The translations under genes and the position numbers were made by a program. From NCBI GenBank assembly GCA_009726095.1, contig WLMZ01000016.1, positions 1 through 42,412 on the forward strand: a DNA stretch of 42,412 bases. The letters are read 5' to 3'. The notes beneath the pieces were generated by a model. The model had not been told where the DNA came from, ran no database searches, and was given only the letters and a program-made list of their open reading frames with translations. Source of the stretch: Actinomycetota bacterium. Lineage in GTDB: Bacteria; Actinomycetota; Acidimicrobiia; Acidimicrobiales; Ilumatobacteraceae. Within the stretch, counting starts at the first letter, position 1. Every line of letters begins with the position of its first letter. This document shows positions 24,691 through 33,763 of the stretch, piece by piece.

Positions 24691-25578
24691 CTACACGTCG
24701 AATGGCGGCAGGCCACCAGCGGAAGCGACGCGACTCGGCACTGACCGCCCGATCAGGCTGGACACCAACTCACCGATGTGCAACAGCGCTTCGAGATCGA
24801 CGTGTGTGTCGATACCGAGATCCTCGAACAGCAGGACCAGCTCCTCTGTCGCCAGATTCCCGCCTGCTCCGGGAGCGAACGGTGATCCTCCGAGACCGCC
24901 GATCGAGGTGTCGAAACGGCGAACCCCCAGAGCGTGGGCAGCATACGCATTCGTCAATGCAGTGGCCCTGGTGTCATGCAGGTGCAGCCCCACATCACTC
25001 CCCGTTTGTCCGAGGACAGCTGCGATACGGCGTGGCGTCGCCGAGCCGGTGGTGTCGGCAAGCGTCAGGCGGTCGACGCCCTCAGCGCGAAGATCGGCAG
25101 CGAGCTGCGCCACACCAGCGGCGGTGACCCCATCGCCGTACGGCGAACCGAACGAGAACGAGATGATCGCATCGATCACGGCCCCTTCGGCCACGTTGCG
25201 GATCTGAGCGACCTGCGCGAGCGACTCGGCAATGGTCATGCCCGTGTTCTTCTCGCTGTAGACCGACGATGCGGACACTGTCACCGTCAGGTGATCGAAT
25301 CCCGCCTCAATCGCCAGCTCGCAACCGCGCCGGTTCGGCACGAGCGCCCACCAGACCGCGCTGCCGGCAACCAGCAGTTGCGCAACATCTGATGCACCGG
25401 CCATTGCCGGCACGGCACGTGGCGAAACGAACGAGACCGCCTCCACGTCGGTGAGGCCGGCCGCAGCAAGACGATTGGCGATCGCTGCCCGCTCGGCTGC
25501 CGGCAACGGTGTCTCGCCCTGCAAACCATCGCGCGGCCCGCAGTCGCGGATCGTCACTGCCTGGTGATCAGTGCTCAT
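24691..25578 (-). CDS. HMG-CoA-lyase-family protein with Ser at the catalytic Cys position
   Basis: A 295-residue DRE-TIM lyase. Motifs are RDCGPRDGLQGE (Arg16, Asp17), GLHLHDT (metal His199 and His201) and GGLGGSPFAPGAGGNLATEE with Asn241. The HMG-CoA lyase signature has GGLGGCP, whose Cys (266 in the human enzyme) is catalytic; here position 232 is Ser, with the codon TCA on the coding strand. Spacing from the second metal His to this residue (31) and on to Asn (9) equals the human enzyme, so the alignment is firm. It diverges from the methylcrotonyl-CoA carboxylase operon and would complete leucine-type breakdown to acetyl-CoA and acetoacetate if it cleaves HMG-CoA. A different 3-hydroxyacyl-CoA substrate is possible. 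Confidence 0.87.
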   Translation of the reverse strand: MSTDHQAVTIRDCGPRDGLQGETPLPAAERAAIANRLAAAGLTDVEAVSFVSPRAVPAMAGASDVAQLLVAGSAVWWALVPNRRGCELAIEAGFDHLTVTVSASSVYSEKNTGMTIAESLAQVAQIRNVAEGAVIDAIISFSFGSPYGDGVTAAGVAQLAADLRAEGVDRLTLADTTGSATPRRIAAVLGQTGSDVGLHLHDTRATALTNAYAAHALGVRRFDTSIGGLGGSPFAPGAGGNLATEELVLLFEDLGIDTHVDLEALLHIGELVSSLIGRSVPSRVASAGGLPPFDV

Positions 25579-25618
25579 CGTGTCCCACTCTCGAAGGCTG
25601 CGGCTCCTGCGCCGACTT

Positions 25619-25656
25619 TTAACGTATACTAAGTTTCTTAACGCAGCCTAGGTCAA
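25619..25656. promoter_or_regulatory. AT-rich divergent promoter with a TTAACG direct repeat
   Basis: TTAACG occurs at 25619-25624 and 25638-25643, 19 bp apart, flanking TATACT (25625-25630). On the minus strand TTGACC (25656-25651) and TAGTAT (25631-25626) form -35 and -10-like boxes with a 19-nt spacer for the lyase gene; TATACT could be a -10 for the carboxylase genes. The repeat could be an operator. This is the most AT-rich stretch of the window. Confidence 0.5.
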
Positions 25657-25683
25657 CCGTACCGCTCAGAAAGCTGATGCCCC

Positions 25684-27297
25684 GTGGTCATCCCTCAACT
25701 CTCCACACGACTCGATCGGTCCGATGACGCCTACCGGCGCAACGCAGCCGCGTACGAGCTGTTGGTGGCCGACCTCCGTCAGCAGTTGGACACGTCGAGA
25801 CTCGGCGGGCCCGAGTCGTCGCGACAACGGCACGTATCACGCGGCAAGCTGCTGCCGCGGGACAGGGTCGACTCACTACTCGATCCCGGCTCCCCGTTCC
25901 TCGAGCTGTCTCCGTTGGCAGCCCACGGCATGTACGACGGCCAGGTGCCGGGCGCCGGCATCATCACCGGCATCGGCCGTGTGTGCGGCCGCGAGTGCAT
26001 GATCGTCGCAAACGATGCCACCGTGAAGGGCGGCACCTACCACCCCATCACGGTGAAGAAACACCTGCGCGCGCAGGAGATCGCGATGGAGAACCACCTG
26101 CCGTGCATCTACCTGGTCGATTCGGGTGGCGCATTCCTGCCGGAGCAGCACGAGGTCTTCCCCGATCGCGAACACTTCGGGCGCATCTTCTTCAACCAAG
26201 CGCGCATGTCTGCACAGGGCATCCCCCAGATCGCTGCAGTCATGGGATCATGCACCGCTGGCGGCGCCTACGTGCCGGCGATGAGCGACGAAGCGATCAT
26301 CGTGCGCAACCAGGGAACTATCTTCCTCGGTGGTCCACCACTGGTGAAGGCCGCAACCGGCGAGATCGTGTCGGCCGAGGAACTCGGCGGCGGCGAGATG
26401 CACTCGAGGGTTTCCGGCGTCACCGACCATCTGGCCGAGGACGACCAACACGCACTGCAGATCGTGCGCTCCATCGTCTCGACGTTCGCCCCAGCAACCC
26501 CGCTGCAATGGGACACGATCGCACCCGAGGAACCAGCTGTCGATCCGAGGGACCTGCACGGGCTCATCCCTGCCGATGACCGCACGCCGTACGACGTGCA
26601 CGAGCTCATCGCCAGGATTGTGGACGGCAGCCGTTTCCTCGAGTTCAAGCGCGAGTACAGCCCCACGTTGATCACCGGGTTCGCCCACATCTGGGGACAC
26701 CCCGTCGGCATCGTCGCCAACAACGGCGTGCTGTTCGGCGAGTCCGCCTTGAAGGGCGCCCACTTCATCGAACTGTGCGACCAGCGCAAGGTGCCACTGT
26801 TGTTCCTCCAGAACATCACGGGCTTCATGGTGGGCCGCGAATACGAGCAGGGCGGCATCGCGAAGCACGGTGCCAAGATGGTCAATGCTGTCGCCACGGC
26901 AAGCGTGCCCAAGCTCACCGTGGTGGTCGGCGGCTCGTATGGGGCCGGTAACTACAGCATGTGCGGGCGGGCGTATTCCCCCCGGTTCCTGTGGATGTGG
27001 CCGAATGCGCGTATCTCGGTGATGGGCGGCGAGCAGGCGGCGTCGGTGCTTGCCACCGTGCGCCGGGAGCAACTCGAGGGCTCGGGTGCCACGTGGTCCA
27101 TCGAGGACGAAACCGAATTCCGTCGCCCGATCCGTGAACAGTACGAGCTACAGGGTCATCCCTACTTCTCGTCGGCCCGGCTGTGGGACGACGGCATCAT
27201 CGAGCCCGGCGATACCCGACGCATCGTCGGCATGGCATTGTCCGTGGTCGGTCGGGCGCCCATCGAACCGGTGCGCTACGGCGTGTTCCGGATGTGA
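25684..27297 (+). CDS. liuB: Methylcrotonyl-CoA carboxylase beta (carboxyltransferase) subunit
   Basis: A 537-residue acyl-CoA carboxyltransferase. The stretches [37 protein letters not shown] and [14 protein letters not shown] are distinctive of the methylcrotonyl/geranyl-CoA branch rather than propionyl- or acetyl-CoA carboxylase. It transfers CO2 from carboxybiotin to 3-methylcrotonyl-CoA (or a geranyl-CoA-like analogue) to give the 3-methylglutaconyl-CoA-type product. The GTG at 25684 is used as start; no good ribosome-binding site is visible, and the ATG at 25677 is out of frame. Its stop overlaps the alpha-subunit start region. Confidence 0.93.
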   Translation: MVIPQLSTRLDRSDDAYRRNAAAYELLVADLRQQLDTSRLGGPESSRQRHVSRGKLLPRDRVDSLLDPGSPFLELSPLAAHGMYDGQVPGAGIITGIGRVCGRECMIVANDATVKGGTYHPITVKKHLRAQEIAMENHLPCIYLVDSGGAFLPEQHEVFPDREHFGRIFFNQARMSAQGIPQIAAVMGSCTAGGAYVPAMSDEAIIVRNQGTIFLGGPPLVKAATGEIVSAEELGGGEMHSRVSGVTDHLAEDDQHALQIVRSIVSTFAPATPLQWDTIAPEEPAVDPRDLHGLIPADDRTPYDVHELIARIVDGSRFLEFKREYSPTLITGFAHIWGHPVGIVANNGVLFGESALKGAHFIELCDQRKVPLLFLQNITGFMVGREYEQGGIAKHGAKMVNAVATASVPKLTVVVGGSYGAGNYSMCGRAYSPRFLWMWPNARISVMGGEQAASVLATVRREQLEGSGATWSIEDETEFRRPIREQYELQGHPYFSSARLWDDGIIEPGDTRRIVGMALSVVGRAPIEPVRYGVFRM

Positions 27298-29348
27298 TCG
27301 GAAACTTCGTGACCACCATCTCCAGCACCCCAATGTTCCACACCGTGATCGTCGCCAACCGTGGCGAAATCGCCGTGCGCATCATTCGCACGCTCAGCCG
27401 CCTGGGCATCCGCTCGGTAGCGGTGTACAGCGACGCCGATGTGTCCGCACGACACGTCCTGGCTGCCGATACCGCCGTGCGCCTCGGCCCGGCAGCCTCC
27501 TCGGAGAGCTACCTCCGCGTCGACCGGGTCATCGACGCAGCGATTCAATCCGGCGCACAGGCGCTCCACCCCGGCTACGGCTTTCTCTCCGAGAACACCG
27601 CCCTCGCCGCAGCGTGCGCCGAGGCGGGCATCGTGTTCATCGGGCCGCCAACCAGCGCCATCGATGCCATGGGCGACAAGGTGCGGGCGAAGGCAACCGT
27701 CGCTGCCAGCGGCGTCCGCGTGGTTCCCGGTGTCGCCGACACCGGCCTGACCGACCAGGAACTGGTCGCGGCCGCTGCCGTGGTGGGCTACCCCATCCTC
27801 ATCAAACCCTCCGCTGGTGGTGGCGGAAAGGGCATGCGCCTGGTCACTGATCCCGCCACGCTGCTGGACGAGGTGGCTGCGGCACGCCGGGTCGCGCTCG
27901 GTGCGTTCGGCGATGCCACACTGCTGCTGGAGCGTTTCATCCAACGGCCCCGCCATATTGAGGTGCAGGTGCTTGCCGATGGCCACGGCAACGTGGTGCA
28001 CCTGGGCGAGCGCGAGTGCAGCCTGCAGCGCCGCCACCAAAAGGTCATCGAGGAGGCGCCATCGCCCCTGCTGACCGAGGCTCAGCGCGAGATGCTCGGC
28101 AGCCAGGCAGTGGCCGCAGCACGGGCCTGCGGCTATGTAAACGCCGGCACCGTGGAGTTCATCGTGTCCGGAGATCACCCCGATGACTCGTACTTCATGG
28201 AGATGAACACCCGTCTCCAGGTGGAGCATCCTGTGACCGAAATGGTCTGGGGGCTCGACCTCGTCGAACTGCAGTTGCTCGTCGCCGCTGGCGAACCCCT
28301 CCCGTTCGCCCAATCCGACCTAGGGCCCCGCGGTCACGCCATGGAGGCCCGCGTCTACGCAGAGGATGCCAGCCGCGGCTTTCTCCCCACCGGTGGCACG
28401 GTGCTGTCCCTCAGCGAGCCGCTCAACACGGCGAACGTCCGCGTCGATTCGTCGTTGCTGGCCGGCACCGAGATCGGCTCGAACTACGACCCAATGCTGT
28501 CCAAGATCATCGCATGGGGGCCCGATCGCGACACCGCCCGCCGCACGCTGCGCCACGCACTCGCCAGCACCACCATTCTTGGCGCCACGACCAACGTGGG
28601 CTTTCTTCGGGACATCCTCGAACACGCCGATGTCATCAGCGGGCAACTCGACACGGGCCTGATCGAGCGCGTCATGGAGCACGTTCACGTTGCCTCCATT
28701 CCCCATGAGATCAGCGCCGCCGCCGCTCTGATCACGTTGCTGCGAGGTCGGCTCGACGGCGTCGTCGACGACCCGTGGGACGACCCGTCCGGGTGGCGCA
28801 TCGGAGGTCCCGCGTGGACCACCTACCGCGCCCGGTCGGCAGGCGACAACACCGTCGCCGTGCGCCACCGTGGCACCGCTGATGGATTCGACGTATCGGT
28901 CGATGGTGGCCCGGCCATTCCATCGTCCATCACCGTTGCCAACGGCATTGCGCTGATCGACCACGGAGGAGTCCGTTCACGGCTCAGCTTCGCACGCCAG
29001 GACCAGACCCTGTGGCTTGGGCGCAATGGCGAGACGTGGCACTTCACCGAGGCCGACCCCACCACCCCCGGAGGCTCAGCCGCTGCCCACCACAGCGGCG
29101 CCATCACCAGCCCCATGCCCGGCACCATCGCCGCAACGCCGGTCGCATCCGGCGACTTCGTCACAGCCGGTCAGGCAGTGATCGTGGTCGAGGCCATGAA
29201 GATGGAGCACACGCTGCGGGCCGCATTTGACGGCATTGTCACCGAACTCCGCGCGGCTGTGGGCGACCGGGTGGCACTCAACCAACAACTCGCTGTCATC
29301 GAACCCATCGACGACGCATCCAACCACGAAAGCACGGAAGACCAATGA
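27294..29348 (+). CDS. liuD: Methylcrotonyl-CoA carboxylase alpha (biotin carboxylase/carrier) subunit
   Basis: A biotin-dependent carboxylase of about 684 residues. The biotin carboxylase N-domain starts [17 protein letters not shown]; the ATP-grasp loop is [28 protein letters not shown] and [16 protein letters not shown] follow. The C-terminal carrier domain has EAMKMEH with biotinyl Lys near residue 636. The GTG at 27294 forms a GTGA overlap with the beta-subunit stop; GTG 27309 and ATG 27333 are in-frame alternatives, the last matching the usual N-terminus best, so the exact start is uncertain. With the beta subunit it forms a methylcrotonyl- or geranyl-type carboxylase. The 5' overlap and the ATGA at its end show tight coupling through the dehydrogenase gene. 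Confidence 0.93.
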   Translation: MIGNFVTTISSTPMFHTVIVANRGEIAVRIIRTLSRLGIRSVAVYSDADVSARHVLAADTAVRLGPAASSESYLRVDRVIDAAIQSGAQALHPGYGFLSENTALAAACAEAGIVFIGPPTSAIDAMGDKVRAKATVAASGVRVVPGVADTGLTDQELVAAAAVVGYPILIKPSAGGGGKGMRLVTDPATLLDEVAAARRVALGAFGDATLLLERFIQRPRHIEVQVLADGHGNVVHLGERECSLQRRHQKVIEEAPSPLLTEAQREMLGSQAVAAARACGYVNAGTVEFIVSGDHPDDSYFMEMNTRLQVEHPVTEMVWGLDLVELQLLVAAGEPLPFAQSDLGPRGHAMEARVYAEDASRGFLPTGGTVLSLSEPLNTANVRVDSSLLAGTEIGSNYDPMLSKIIAWGPDRDTARRTLRHALASTTILGATTNVGFLRDILEHADVISGQLDTGLIERVMEHVHVASIPHEISAAAALITLLRGRLDGVVDDPWDDPSGWRIGGPAWTTYRARSAGDNTVAVRHRGTADGFDVSVDGGPAIPSSITVANGIALIDHGGVRSRLSFARQDQTLWLGRNGETWHFTEADPTTPGGSAAAHHSGAITSPMPGTIAATPVASGDFVTAGQAVIVVEAMKMEHTLRAAFDGIVTELRAAVGDRVALNQQLAVIEPIDDASNHESTEDQ

Positions 29349-30484
29349 ACTTCAACCTGTCTGATGAGCACGAGGCGTTCCGTCTCGTCGTACGCGATTT
29401 CGCCGAGAAGGAAATCGCCCCACATGCTGCACGCTGGGACGAAGAGCACGTGTTCCCGCTCGACGCTGTCGCACAGATGGCCGACCTGGGCCTGTTCGGC
29501 CTGGTCTTCCCCGAGGAGTGGGGTGGCAGCGGCGGCGACTTCGTGTCGCTGTGCATCGCCATCGAGGAACTCGGCCGTGTCGACCAGTCGATGGGCATCA
29601 CCCTGTCAGCGGGTGTCGGTCTGGGCACCAACCCGATCTTCCGTTTCGGTACCGAGGATCAAAAACAGCGCTGGCTTCCCGACCTGGTGGCAGGCAGGAC
29701 CCTTGGAGCGTTCGGGCTCACCGAACCGGACGCAGGCAGTGACGCCGGCGCCACGCGCACCAAGGCGCACCTGGATGGCAACAACTGGGTCATCAACGGC
29801 ACCAAGGCGTTCATCACCAACTCCGGCACGCCGATCACCTCCATCATCACCGTGACCGCACGCACCGACGATGGCATCTCCAGTTTTGTCATCGAAGCCG
29901 GCACGCCCGGACTCACCGTTGAGCCCGCCTATCGCAAGCTCGGCTGGCACGCCAGCGACACCCACGGGCTGTCGCTCGATGCGGTCACCGTGCCAGACCA
30001 CCACCTGCTCGGTGCGCTCGGCACCGGTTTCCGGAACTTCCTGGCCATCCTCGACGACGGGCGTATTGCCATCTCCGCCCTGGCACTCGGATGCGCCCGC
30101 GCCTGTCTCGAGCTGGCCACCACCTACGCCCGTGAACGCCAGGCGTTCGGTGGTCCGATCGGGCGCAATCAGGGCATCGCCTTTGCGCTGTCCGATCTCG
30201 CCGTTTCGGTGGAGAACGCGTCGAACCTCACCTACAAGGCCGCATGGCTGAAAGACACCGGCCGGCCCTTCACCCAGGCTGCGGCGATGGCCAAGCTGTA
30301 CTCCACCGAAGCGGCCGTCACCGCCACCCGCGTGGCGACACAGGTGTTCGGTGGCAGCAGCTTCATCGAGGAGAACCCGATCGCGCGCTTCTACCGCGAT
30401 GCCAAGATCCTCGAGATCGGCGAGGGGACCAGCGAAATCCAGAAGCTGGTGATCGCCCGGGGCCTCGGTCTCCCCGTCAGCTGA
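29345..30484 (+). CDS. Acyl-CoA dehydrogenase (FadE19-like)
   Basis: A 379-residue FAD acyl-CoA dehydrogenase: FGLTEPDAGSDA (123-134), FITNSG, and ILEIGEGTSEIQ near the end. The catalytic base is Glu360 in the EGTSE position used by short- and medium-chain enzymes. At the alternative base position used by canonical isovaleryl-CoA dehydrogenase the residue is Gly239 (LDDGR). The sequence resembles mycobacterial FadE19, encoded next to the accA1/accD1 carboxylase genes. It starts as an ATGA overlap with the carboxylase alpha gene and probably makes the enoyl-CoA that the carboxylase uses, so a branched acyl-CoA such as isovaleryl-CoA is the likely substrate despite the non-IVD active site. Confidence 0.92.
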   Translation: MNFNLSDEHEAFRLVVRDFAEKEIAPHAARWDEEHVFPLDAVAQMADLGLFGLVFPEEWGGSGGDFVSLCIAIEELGRVDQSMGITLSAGVGLGTNPIFRFGTEDQKQRWLPDLVAGRTLGAFGLTEPDAGSDAGATRTKAHLDGNNWVINGTKAFITNSGTPITSIITVTARTDDGISSFVIEAGTPGLTVEPAYRKLGWHASDTHGLSLDAVTVPDHHLLGALGTGFRNFLAILDDGRIAISALALGCARACLELATTYARERQAFGGPIGRNQGIAFALSDLAVSVENASNLTYKAAWLKDTGRPFTQAAAMAKLYSTEAAVTATRVATQVFGGSSFIEENPIARFYRDAKILEIGEGTSEIQKLVIARGLGLPVS

Positions 30485-30500
30485 GCCCAGCCAGCGGCCG

Positions 30501-31139
30501 CTAGAGCAGCGGCACGCCGGTGTTCGCCTGCACCTCGTCGCGGGTGACGCCATCGGCCAGCTCGACAAGTTGCAGGCCCGCTGGTGTCACGTCGATGACG
30601 GCAAGGTCGGTGATGATGCGATCGACGACGCCCACTCCAGTGAGCGGCAGGGAGCATTCCGGCACCAGCTTCAGGTCGATCGTTCCGTCCTTCTTCTTGG
30701 CGACATGTTCCATCAGCACGACCACCCGGGCGACACCGGCAACGAGGTCCATCGCCCCACCCATGCCCTTGACCATCTTGCCGGGGATCATCCAGTTGGC
30801 GAGATCGCCACGTTCGTTGACCTGCATGGCACCGAGGATGCTGAGGTTCACCTTGCCGCCACGGATCATCGCGAAGCTCAGATCGGATCCGAAGATCGCT
30901 GACCCTGGCATGGTGGTGACGGTTTCCTTGCCGGCATTGATGATGTCGGGATCGACCTCATCGTCGTAGGGAAACGGGCCGATACCGAGCATGCCGTTCT
31001 CGCTCTGCAGCCACACCTCGATATCGGGGCTGACGAAGTTGGCGACCAGCGTTGGCAGGCCAATGCCGAGGTTGACGTAGAAGCCATCCTGGAGTTCCTG
31101 TGCGGCGCGGGCCGCCATCTGTGCATGTGTCCAGCTCAT
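30501..31139 (-). CDS. scoB: 3-oxoacid CoA-transferase subunit B
   Basis: A 212-residue CoA-transferase family I beta subunit: [16 protein letters not shown] at about 21-36 and [12 protein letters not shown], whose Glu is the catalytic residue that forms the CoA thioester. [20 protein letters not shown] and GGHV-type [13 protein letters not shown] segments follow the family. With subunit A it would convert acetoacetate (or a related 3-oxoacid) with succinyl-CoA to acetoacetyl-CoA, the logical end of the HMG-CoA-lyase branch encoded upstream. The start overlaps the stop of subunit A as ATGA. It is convergent with the dehydrogenase, with only 16 nt between the stops. Confidence 0.93.
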   Translation of the reverse strand: MSWTHAQMAARAAQELQDGFYVNLGIGLPTLVANFVSPDIEVWLQSENGMLGIGPFPYDDEVDPDIINAGKETVTTMPGSAIFGSDLSFAMIRGGKVNLSILGAMQVNERGDLANWMIPGKMVKGMGGAMDLVAGVARVVVLMEHVAKKKDGTIDLKLVPECSLPLTGVGVVDRIITDLAVIDVTPAGLQLVELADGVTRDEVQANTGVPLL

Positions 31140-31870
31140 CGCTGACCCTGCTCTCTGTTGGGCTGCGTCTCGACACGCTCGGTGATGGTGCGTTTCTCGA
31201 TGCGCTTCTCGGGACGCTCGTTGACGACGATGCGGTGCACATAGATGCCGGGCAGGTGCACGTCGTCAGGATCGATCGCCCCGGTGGGCACGAGATGCTC
31301 TACCTCGACCACCGTGATCTTTCCGGCCATCGCCGCTGCTGGGTTGAAGTTGCGCGCCGTGCGACGGAAAACCAGGTTGCCCGAGGCGTCGGCCGTGTGC
31401 GCCTTGACCAGAGACACCTCGGGGACCAGCGAACGCTCCATGACGTACACAGATCCGTCGAACTCGCGCGTCTCTTTGCCTTCGGCCACCAGGGTGCCGA
31501 CGCCGGTCTTGGTGAAGAAGGCGGGGATACCCGCCCCACCGGCGCGGAGCTTCTCGGCAAGGGTGCCCTGCGGGGTGAACTCGAGTTGCAGCTCGCCTGC
31601 CAGGAACTGGCGCTCGAACTCTTTGTTCTCGCCCACGTAGCTGGAGATCATCTTGGCGATCTGACGACTCTCGAGCAGCTTGCCGAGGCCGAACCCATCA
31701 ACGCCGGCGTTGTTCGAGATGACCGTGAGATCCTTGGCACCAGTGTCACGCAGGGCATCGATCAGTGCTTCGGGAATGCCGCACAACCCGAACCCGCCGA
31801 CGGCGAGCATCTGGCCGTCGTGGATGATCCCCGCGAGCGCGTCCGAGGCCGTCGGATACAGTTTGTTCAT
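31136..31870 (-). CDS. scoA: 3-oxoacid CoA-transferase subunit A
   Basis: A 244-residue CoA-transferase alpha subunit: [16 protein letters not shown] near residues 25-40, [49 protein letters not shown], and a C-terminal extension rich in charged residues ([15 protein letters not shown]). The start [11 protein letters not shown] at 31870 is standard; a longer frame from 31912 is unlikely. It pairs with subunit B. The gene diverges from a LuxR-type regulator across a gap with a striking palindrome. Confidence 0.93.
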   Translation of the reverse strand: MNKLYPTASDALAGIIHDGQMLAVGGFGLCGIPEALIDALRDTGAKDLTVISNNAGVDGFGLGKLLESRQIAKMISSYVGENKEFERQFLAGELQLEFTPQGTLAEKLRAGGAGIPAFFTKTGVGTLVAEGKETREFDGSVYVMERSLVPEVSLVKAHTADASGNLVFRRTARNFNPAAAMAGKITVVEVEHLVPTGAIDPDDVHLPGIYVHRIVVNERPEKRIEKRTITERVETQPNREQGQR

Positions 31871-31914
31871 GCGTCTGCCAATCGTTCGGTGTGCGGTGGT
31901 CGCCAGCGTCACGC

Positions 31915-31938
31915 TACTACGTAGTCACCTACGTAGTA
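31915..31938. promoter_or_regulatory. Double CTACGTAG palindrome between the CoA-transferase and LuxR-type genes
   Basis: TACTACGTAG (31915-31924) and CTACGTAGTA (31929-31938) are perfect inverted copies separated by TCAC, each itself containing the palindrome CTACGTAG. The whole is a 24-bp near-perfect dyad 45 nt from the CoA-transferase start and 10 nt from the regulator ATG. TAGTAT (31934-31939) could serve as the regulator's -10 box, giving a nearly leaderless mRNA. It looks like an operator for a dimeric regulator acting on both genes. Confidence 0.6.
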
Positions 31939-31948
31939 TGTGCGAATC

Positions 31949-32518
31949 ATGGTGAGACTGGATTATCGGGCGGCGTTCGAACTCGCCCCCATTGGCCTGG
32001 TGCTGTCACGCCGGCGGATGATCGTGGACTGCAACCACGAATTGGCGGCGATGTTCCTGCGGGCGCGCGACGAACTGATCGGGCAGTCGCTGCAGATCCT
32101 GTATCCCAGCGCCGCGCAATTCGAGCGAACCGGAGACCGCATCACGCTGAACCTCGACCGACGCGGACGGTACTCCGACGAGCGCATCATGCGCCGCGAA
32201 CCCGGCAACTCGAACGGCGAGCTGTTCTGGTGCCACGTCATCGGGCGAGCGCTCGATCCCGTGTCGCCACACGACGCCGGGATCTGGAGCTTCGAGGACC
32301 TGTCGACGCTGCGACCGGTGCTGGCCGAGAGCGGTGTCGCTCTGACCGGTCGCGAACGCGACGTGGCCGCATTGTTGATCGAAGGGCACACCAGCAGGCA
32401 GATCGGCGTCGTCCTGGGGCTGAGCCACCGCACCGTCGAGGTCTACCGCTCGAGCCTCCTGCGCAAGTACGGCACCACAAGCACATCAGAACTGGTGGAC
32501 AAGCTCGTCAACCGATGA
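31949..32518 (+). CDS. PAS-LuxR-type transcriptional regulator
   Basis: A 189-residue regulator with an N-terminal PAS-like sensor domain at about 5-120 (AAFELAPIGLVLS, IVDCNHELAAMF) and a C-terminal LuxR/GerE helix-turn-helix (LTGRERDVAALLIEGHTSRQIGVVLGLSHRTVEVYRSSLLRKYG). It has no receiver Asp, so it is not a classic response regulator. GTGs at 31940 and 31952 are alternative starts. It diverges from the CoA-transferase genes and ends 2 nt before the convergent TetR gene. It probably controls the CoA-transferase operon through the palindrome in the gap; the signal is unknown. Confidence 0.87.
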   Translation: MVRLDYRAAFELAPIGLVLSRRRMIVDCNHELAAMFLRARDELIGQSLQILYPSAAQFERTGDRITLNLDRRGRYSDERIMRREPGNSNGELFWCHVIGRALDPVSPHDAGIWSFEDLSTLRPVLAESGVALTGRERDVAALLIEGHTSRQIGVVLGLSHRTVEVYRSSLLRKYGTTSTSELVDKLVNR

Positions 32519-32520
32519 CC

Positions 32521-33105
32521 TCAACCGAGGGTGTCGAGCGCAGCATGGCCCATCTCGAACAACAGACCAGCCATCACCTCGCGGGTCGCTCGCCTGCTGT
32601 GCGGCGTGGAGTTCAACAGGCCGAACACCGCATGGGCGCCTGCACGACCGATACGCCGATCGAGCAGCGGATCGAGCTGCAGCAGGACATCTACCCACAA
32701 TTCTGCGTACTCGTTCTGGAGCGCCCGGACACGCTTGCGCTGCAGTTCGGGGGCGTGGACGAGCTCGCGCACATGCACGGTGATCAGCGAGGTGCGGTCA
32801 AGCGCGAACTCGATATGCCCTCGGAGCAACTCGTCGAGCGCATCGGCGGGACCGGCCGCAGCGGCCACCCGGCGGCGCCCGCCATCAAGCAGGTACTCAC
32901 TGATGCTGACGAGCATCTCGCCGAGTAGTTCTTCCTTGCTCGCGAAGTGGTGATAGAGCGCCGGACCCGACACACCAACGGCGGCACCGAGGTCGTCGAC
33001 CGTGACGCCGTGAAATCCGCGTTCGGCGAAGAGTTCGGCTGCAACATCGAGGATCTGCTGTCGACGCCGGCGCCCCACCTGCGACGACGTGGCCGGTGTC
33101 GTCAT
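32521..33105 (-). CDS. TetR-family transcriptional regulator
   Basis: A 194-residue TetR protein with N-terminal HTH (RRQQILDVAAELFAERGFHGVTVDDLGAAVGVSGPALYHHFASKEEL at about 13-58) and a helical ligand domain. The start at 33105 overlaps the FMN-reductase stop as ATGA, so the regulator is translated from the same transcript. A short palindrome, GAGAATATCTC (33703-33713), upstream of the FMN-reductase gene is a possible self-operator but too short to insist on. The ligand is unknown; lipid or acyl-CoA-responsive relatives are common. Confidence 0.9.
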   Translation of the reverse strand: MTTPATSSQVGRRRRQQILDVAAELFAERGFHGVTVDDLGAAVGVSGPALYHHFASKEELLGEMLVSISEYLLDGGRRRVAAAAGPADALDELLRGHIEFALDRTSLITVHVRELVHAPELQRKRVRALQNEYAELWVDVLLQLDPLLDRRIGRAGAHAVFGLLNSTPHSRRATREVMAGLLFEMGHAALDTLG

Positions 33106-33659
33106 GCGTCGAGACGACAGCCGACGACGGCTCGGAGCGCATCGCCCCAGACGTTCATCCACTCGGCGATCGGCGACTCCAGTTCGCCGATCTCGCTCTC
33201 GAGTACATAGAGGCCCCGGGTGGGGCACGAGGCACCGATCTCGACCAGCACCGGGCGGAGCTGGGTCTCAACGGCAAGGGAGTGCGCAGGCCCCGCCCCG
33301 ACCATGAGCGGAACGGTGGCCAGCGCACCGAGTTCGTCACGGCCGAACTGGTCGAGGAAGGCCTTCAGCAGCCCGGTGTAGGACGCCTTGTAGACAGGCG
33401 ACGCAATGATCACCAGACGCGAGCTGAGCACCTGCTGCTTCGCCGCGGCAACGGCCGGGTCGCCCCACCCGAAGAGCGAAGACGACAGCTCACTCAACTC
33501 GATGACATTGATCGCGGGGTCCGCGATTGCGAAGTGGCGAGCGCAGGCATGGGCGACCGCGACGCCAACGTCACGCGTGCGCGAGGCGGGCTTCGGGTTG
33601 CCGACGACGACAGTGACGTTCAAGACGTTGCCGTCAGCCTGACTGAACTGGTCGACCAC
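33102..33659 (-). CDS. SsuE-like NAD(P)H-dependent FMN reductase
   Basis: A 185-residue flavodoxin-like reductase: VTVVVGNPKPASRT (nucleotide loop), ASPVYKASYTGLLKAFLDQ (close to the SsuE pattern), and GLYVLESEIGEL. Such enzymes supply FMNH2 to luciferase-like monooxygenases such as SsuD. Two LLM proteins are encoded in this window at 8222 and 10360, although 22 kb away. It is the first gene of a two-gene operon with the TetR regulator. ArsH-like function was considered because an arsenic operon is nearby, but length and motifs fit SsuE better. Confidence 0.87.
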   Translation of the reverse strand: MVDQFSQADGNVLNVTVVVGNPKPASRTRDVGVAVAHACARHFAIADPAINVIELSELSSSLFGWGDPAVAAAKQQVLSSRLVIIASPVYKASYTGLLKAFLDQFGRDELGALATVPLMVGAGPAHSLAVETQLRPVLVEIGASCPTRGLYVLESEIGELESPIAEWMNVWGDALRAVVGCRLDA

Positions 33660-33763
33660 TGCTGCTCCTCCAGGTGCTGCGCAACACCCGTCGCACGTCG
33701 CAGAGAATATCTCAGGCGGCGCAACACCGTTGCCTCCGTCATCCGCAAGGCGGTGGCGTCGGG

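Noticed and set aside
30493..30502. AGCGGCCGCT perfect palindrome between convergent genes as a terminator
   Set aside because: It has no loop to form a hairpin; in GC-rich DNA it is likely chance.
33102..33659. ArsH organoarsenical oxidase linked to the arsenic operon
   Set aside because: It is 185 residues, resembles SsuE and is 4 kb away with its own TetR regulator.
33703..33713. GAGAATATCTC as the TetR operator
   Set aside because: Arms of only 4-5 bp; too weak to report as a site without more copies.
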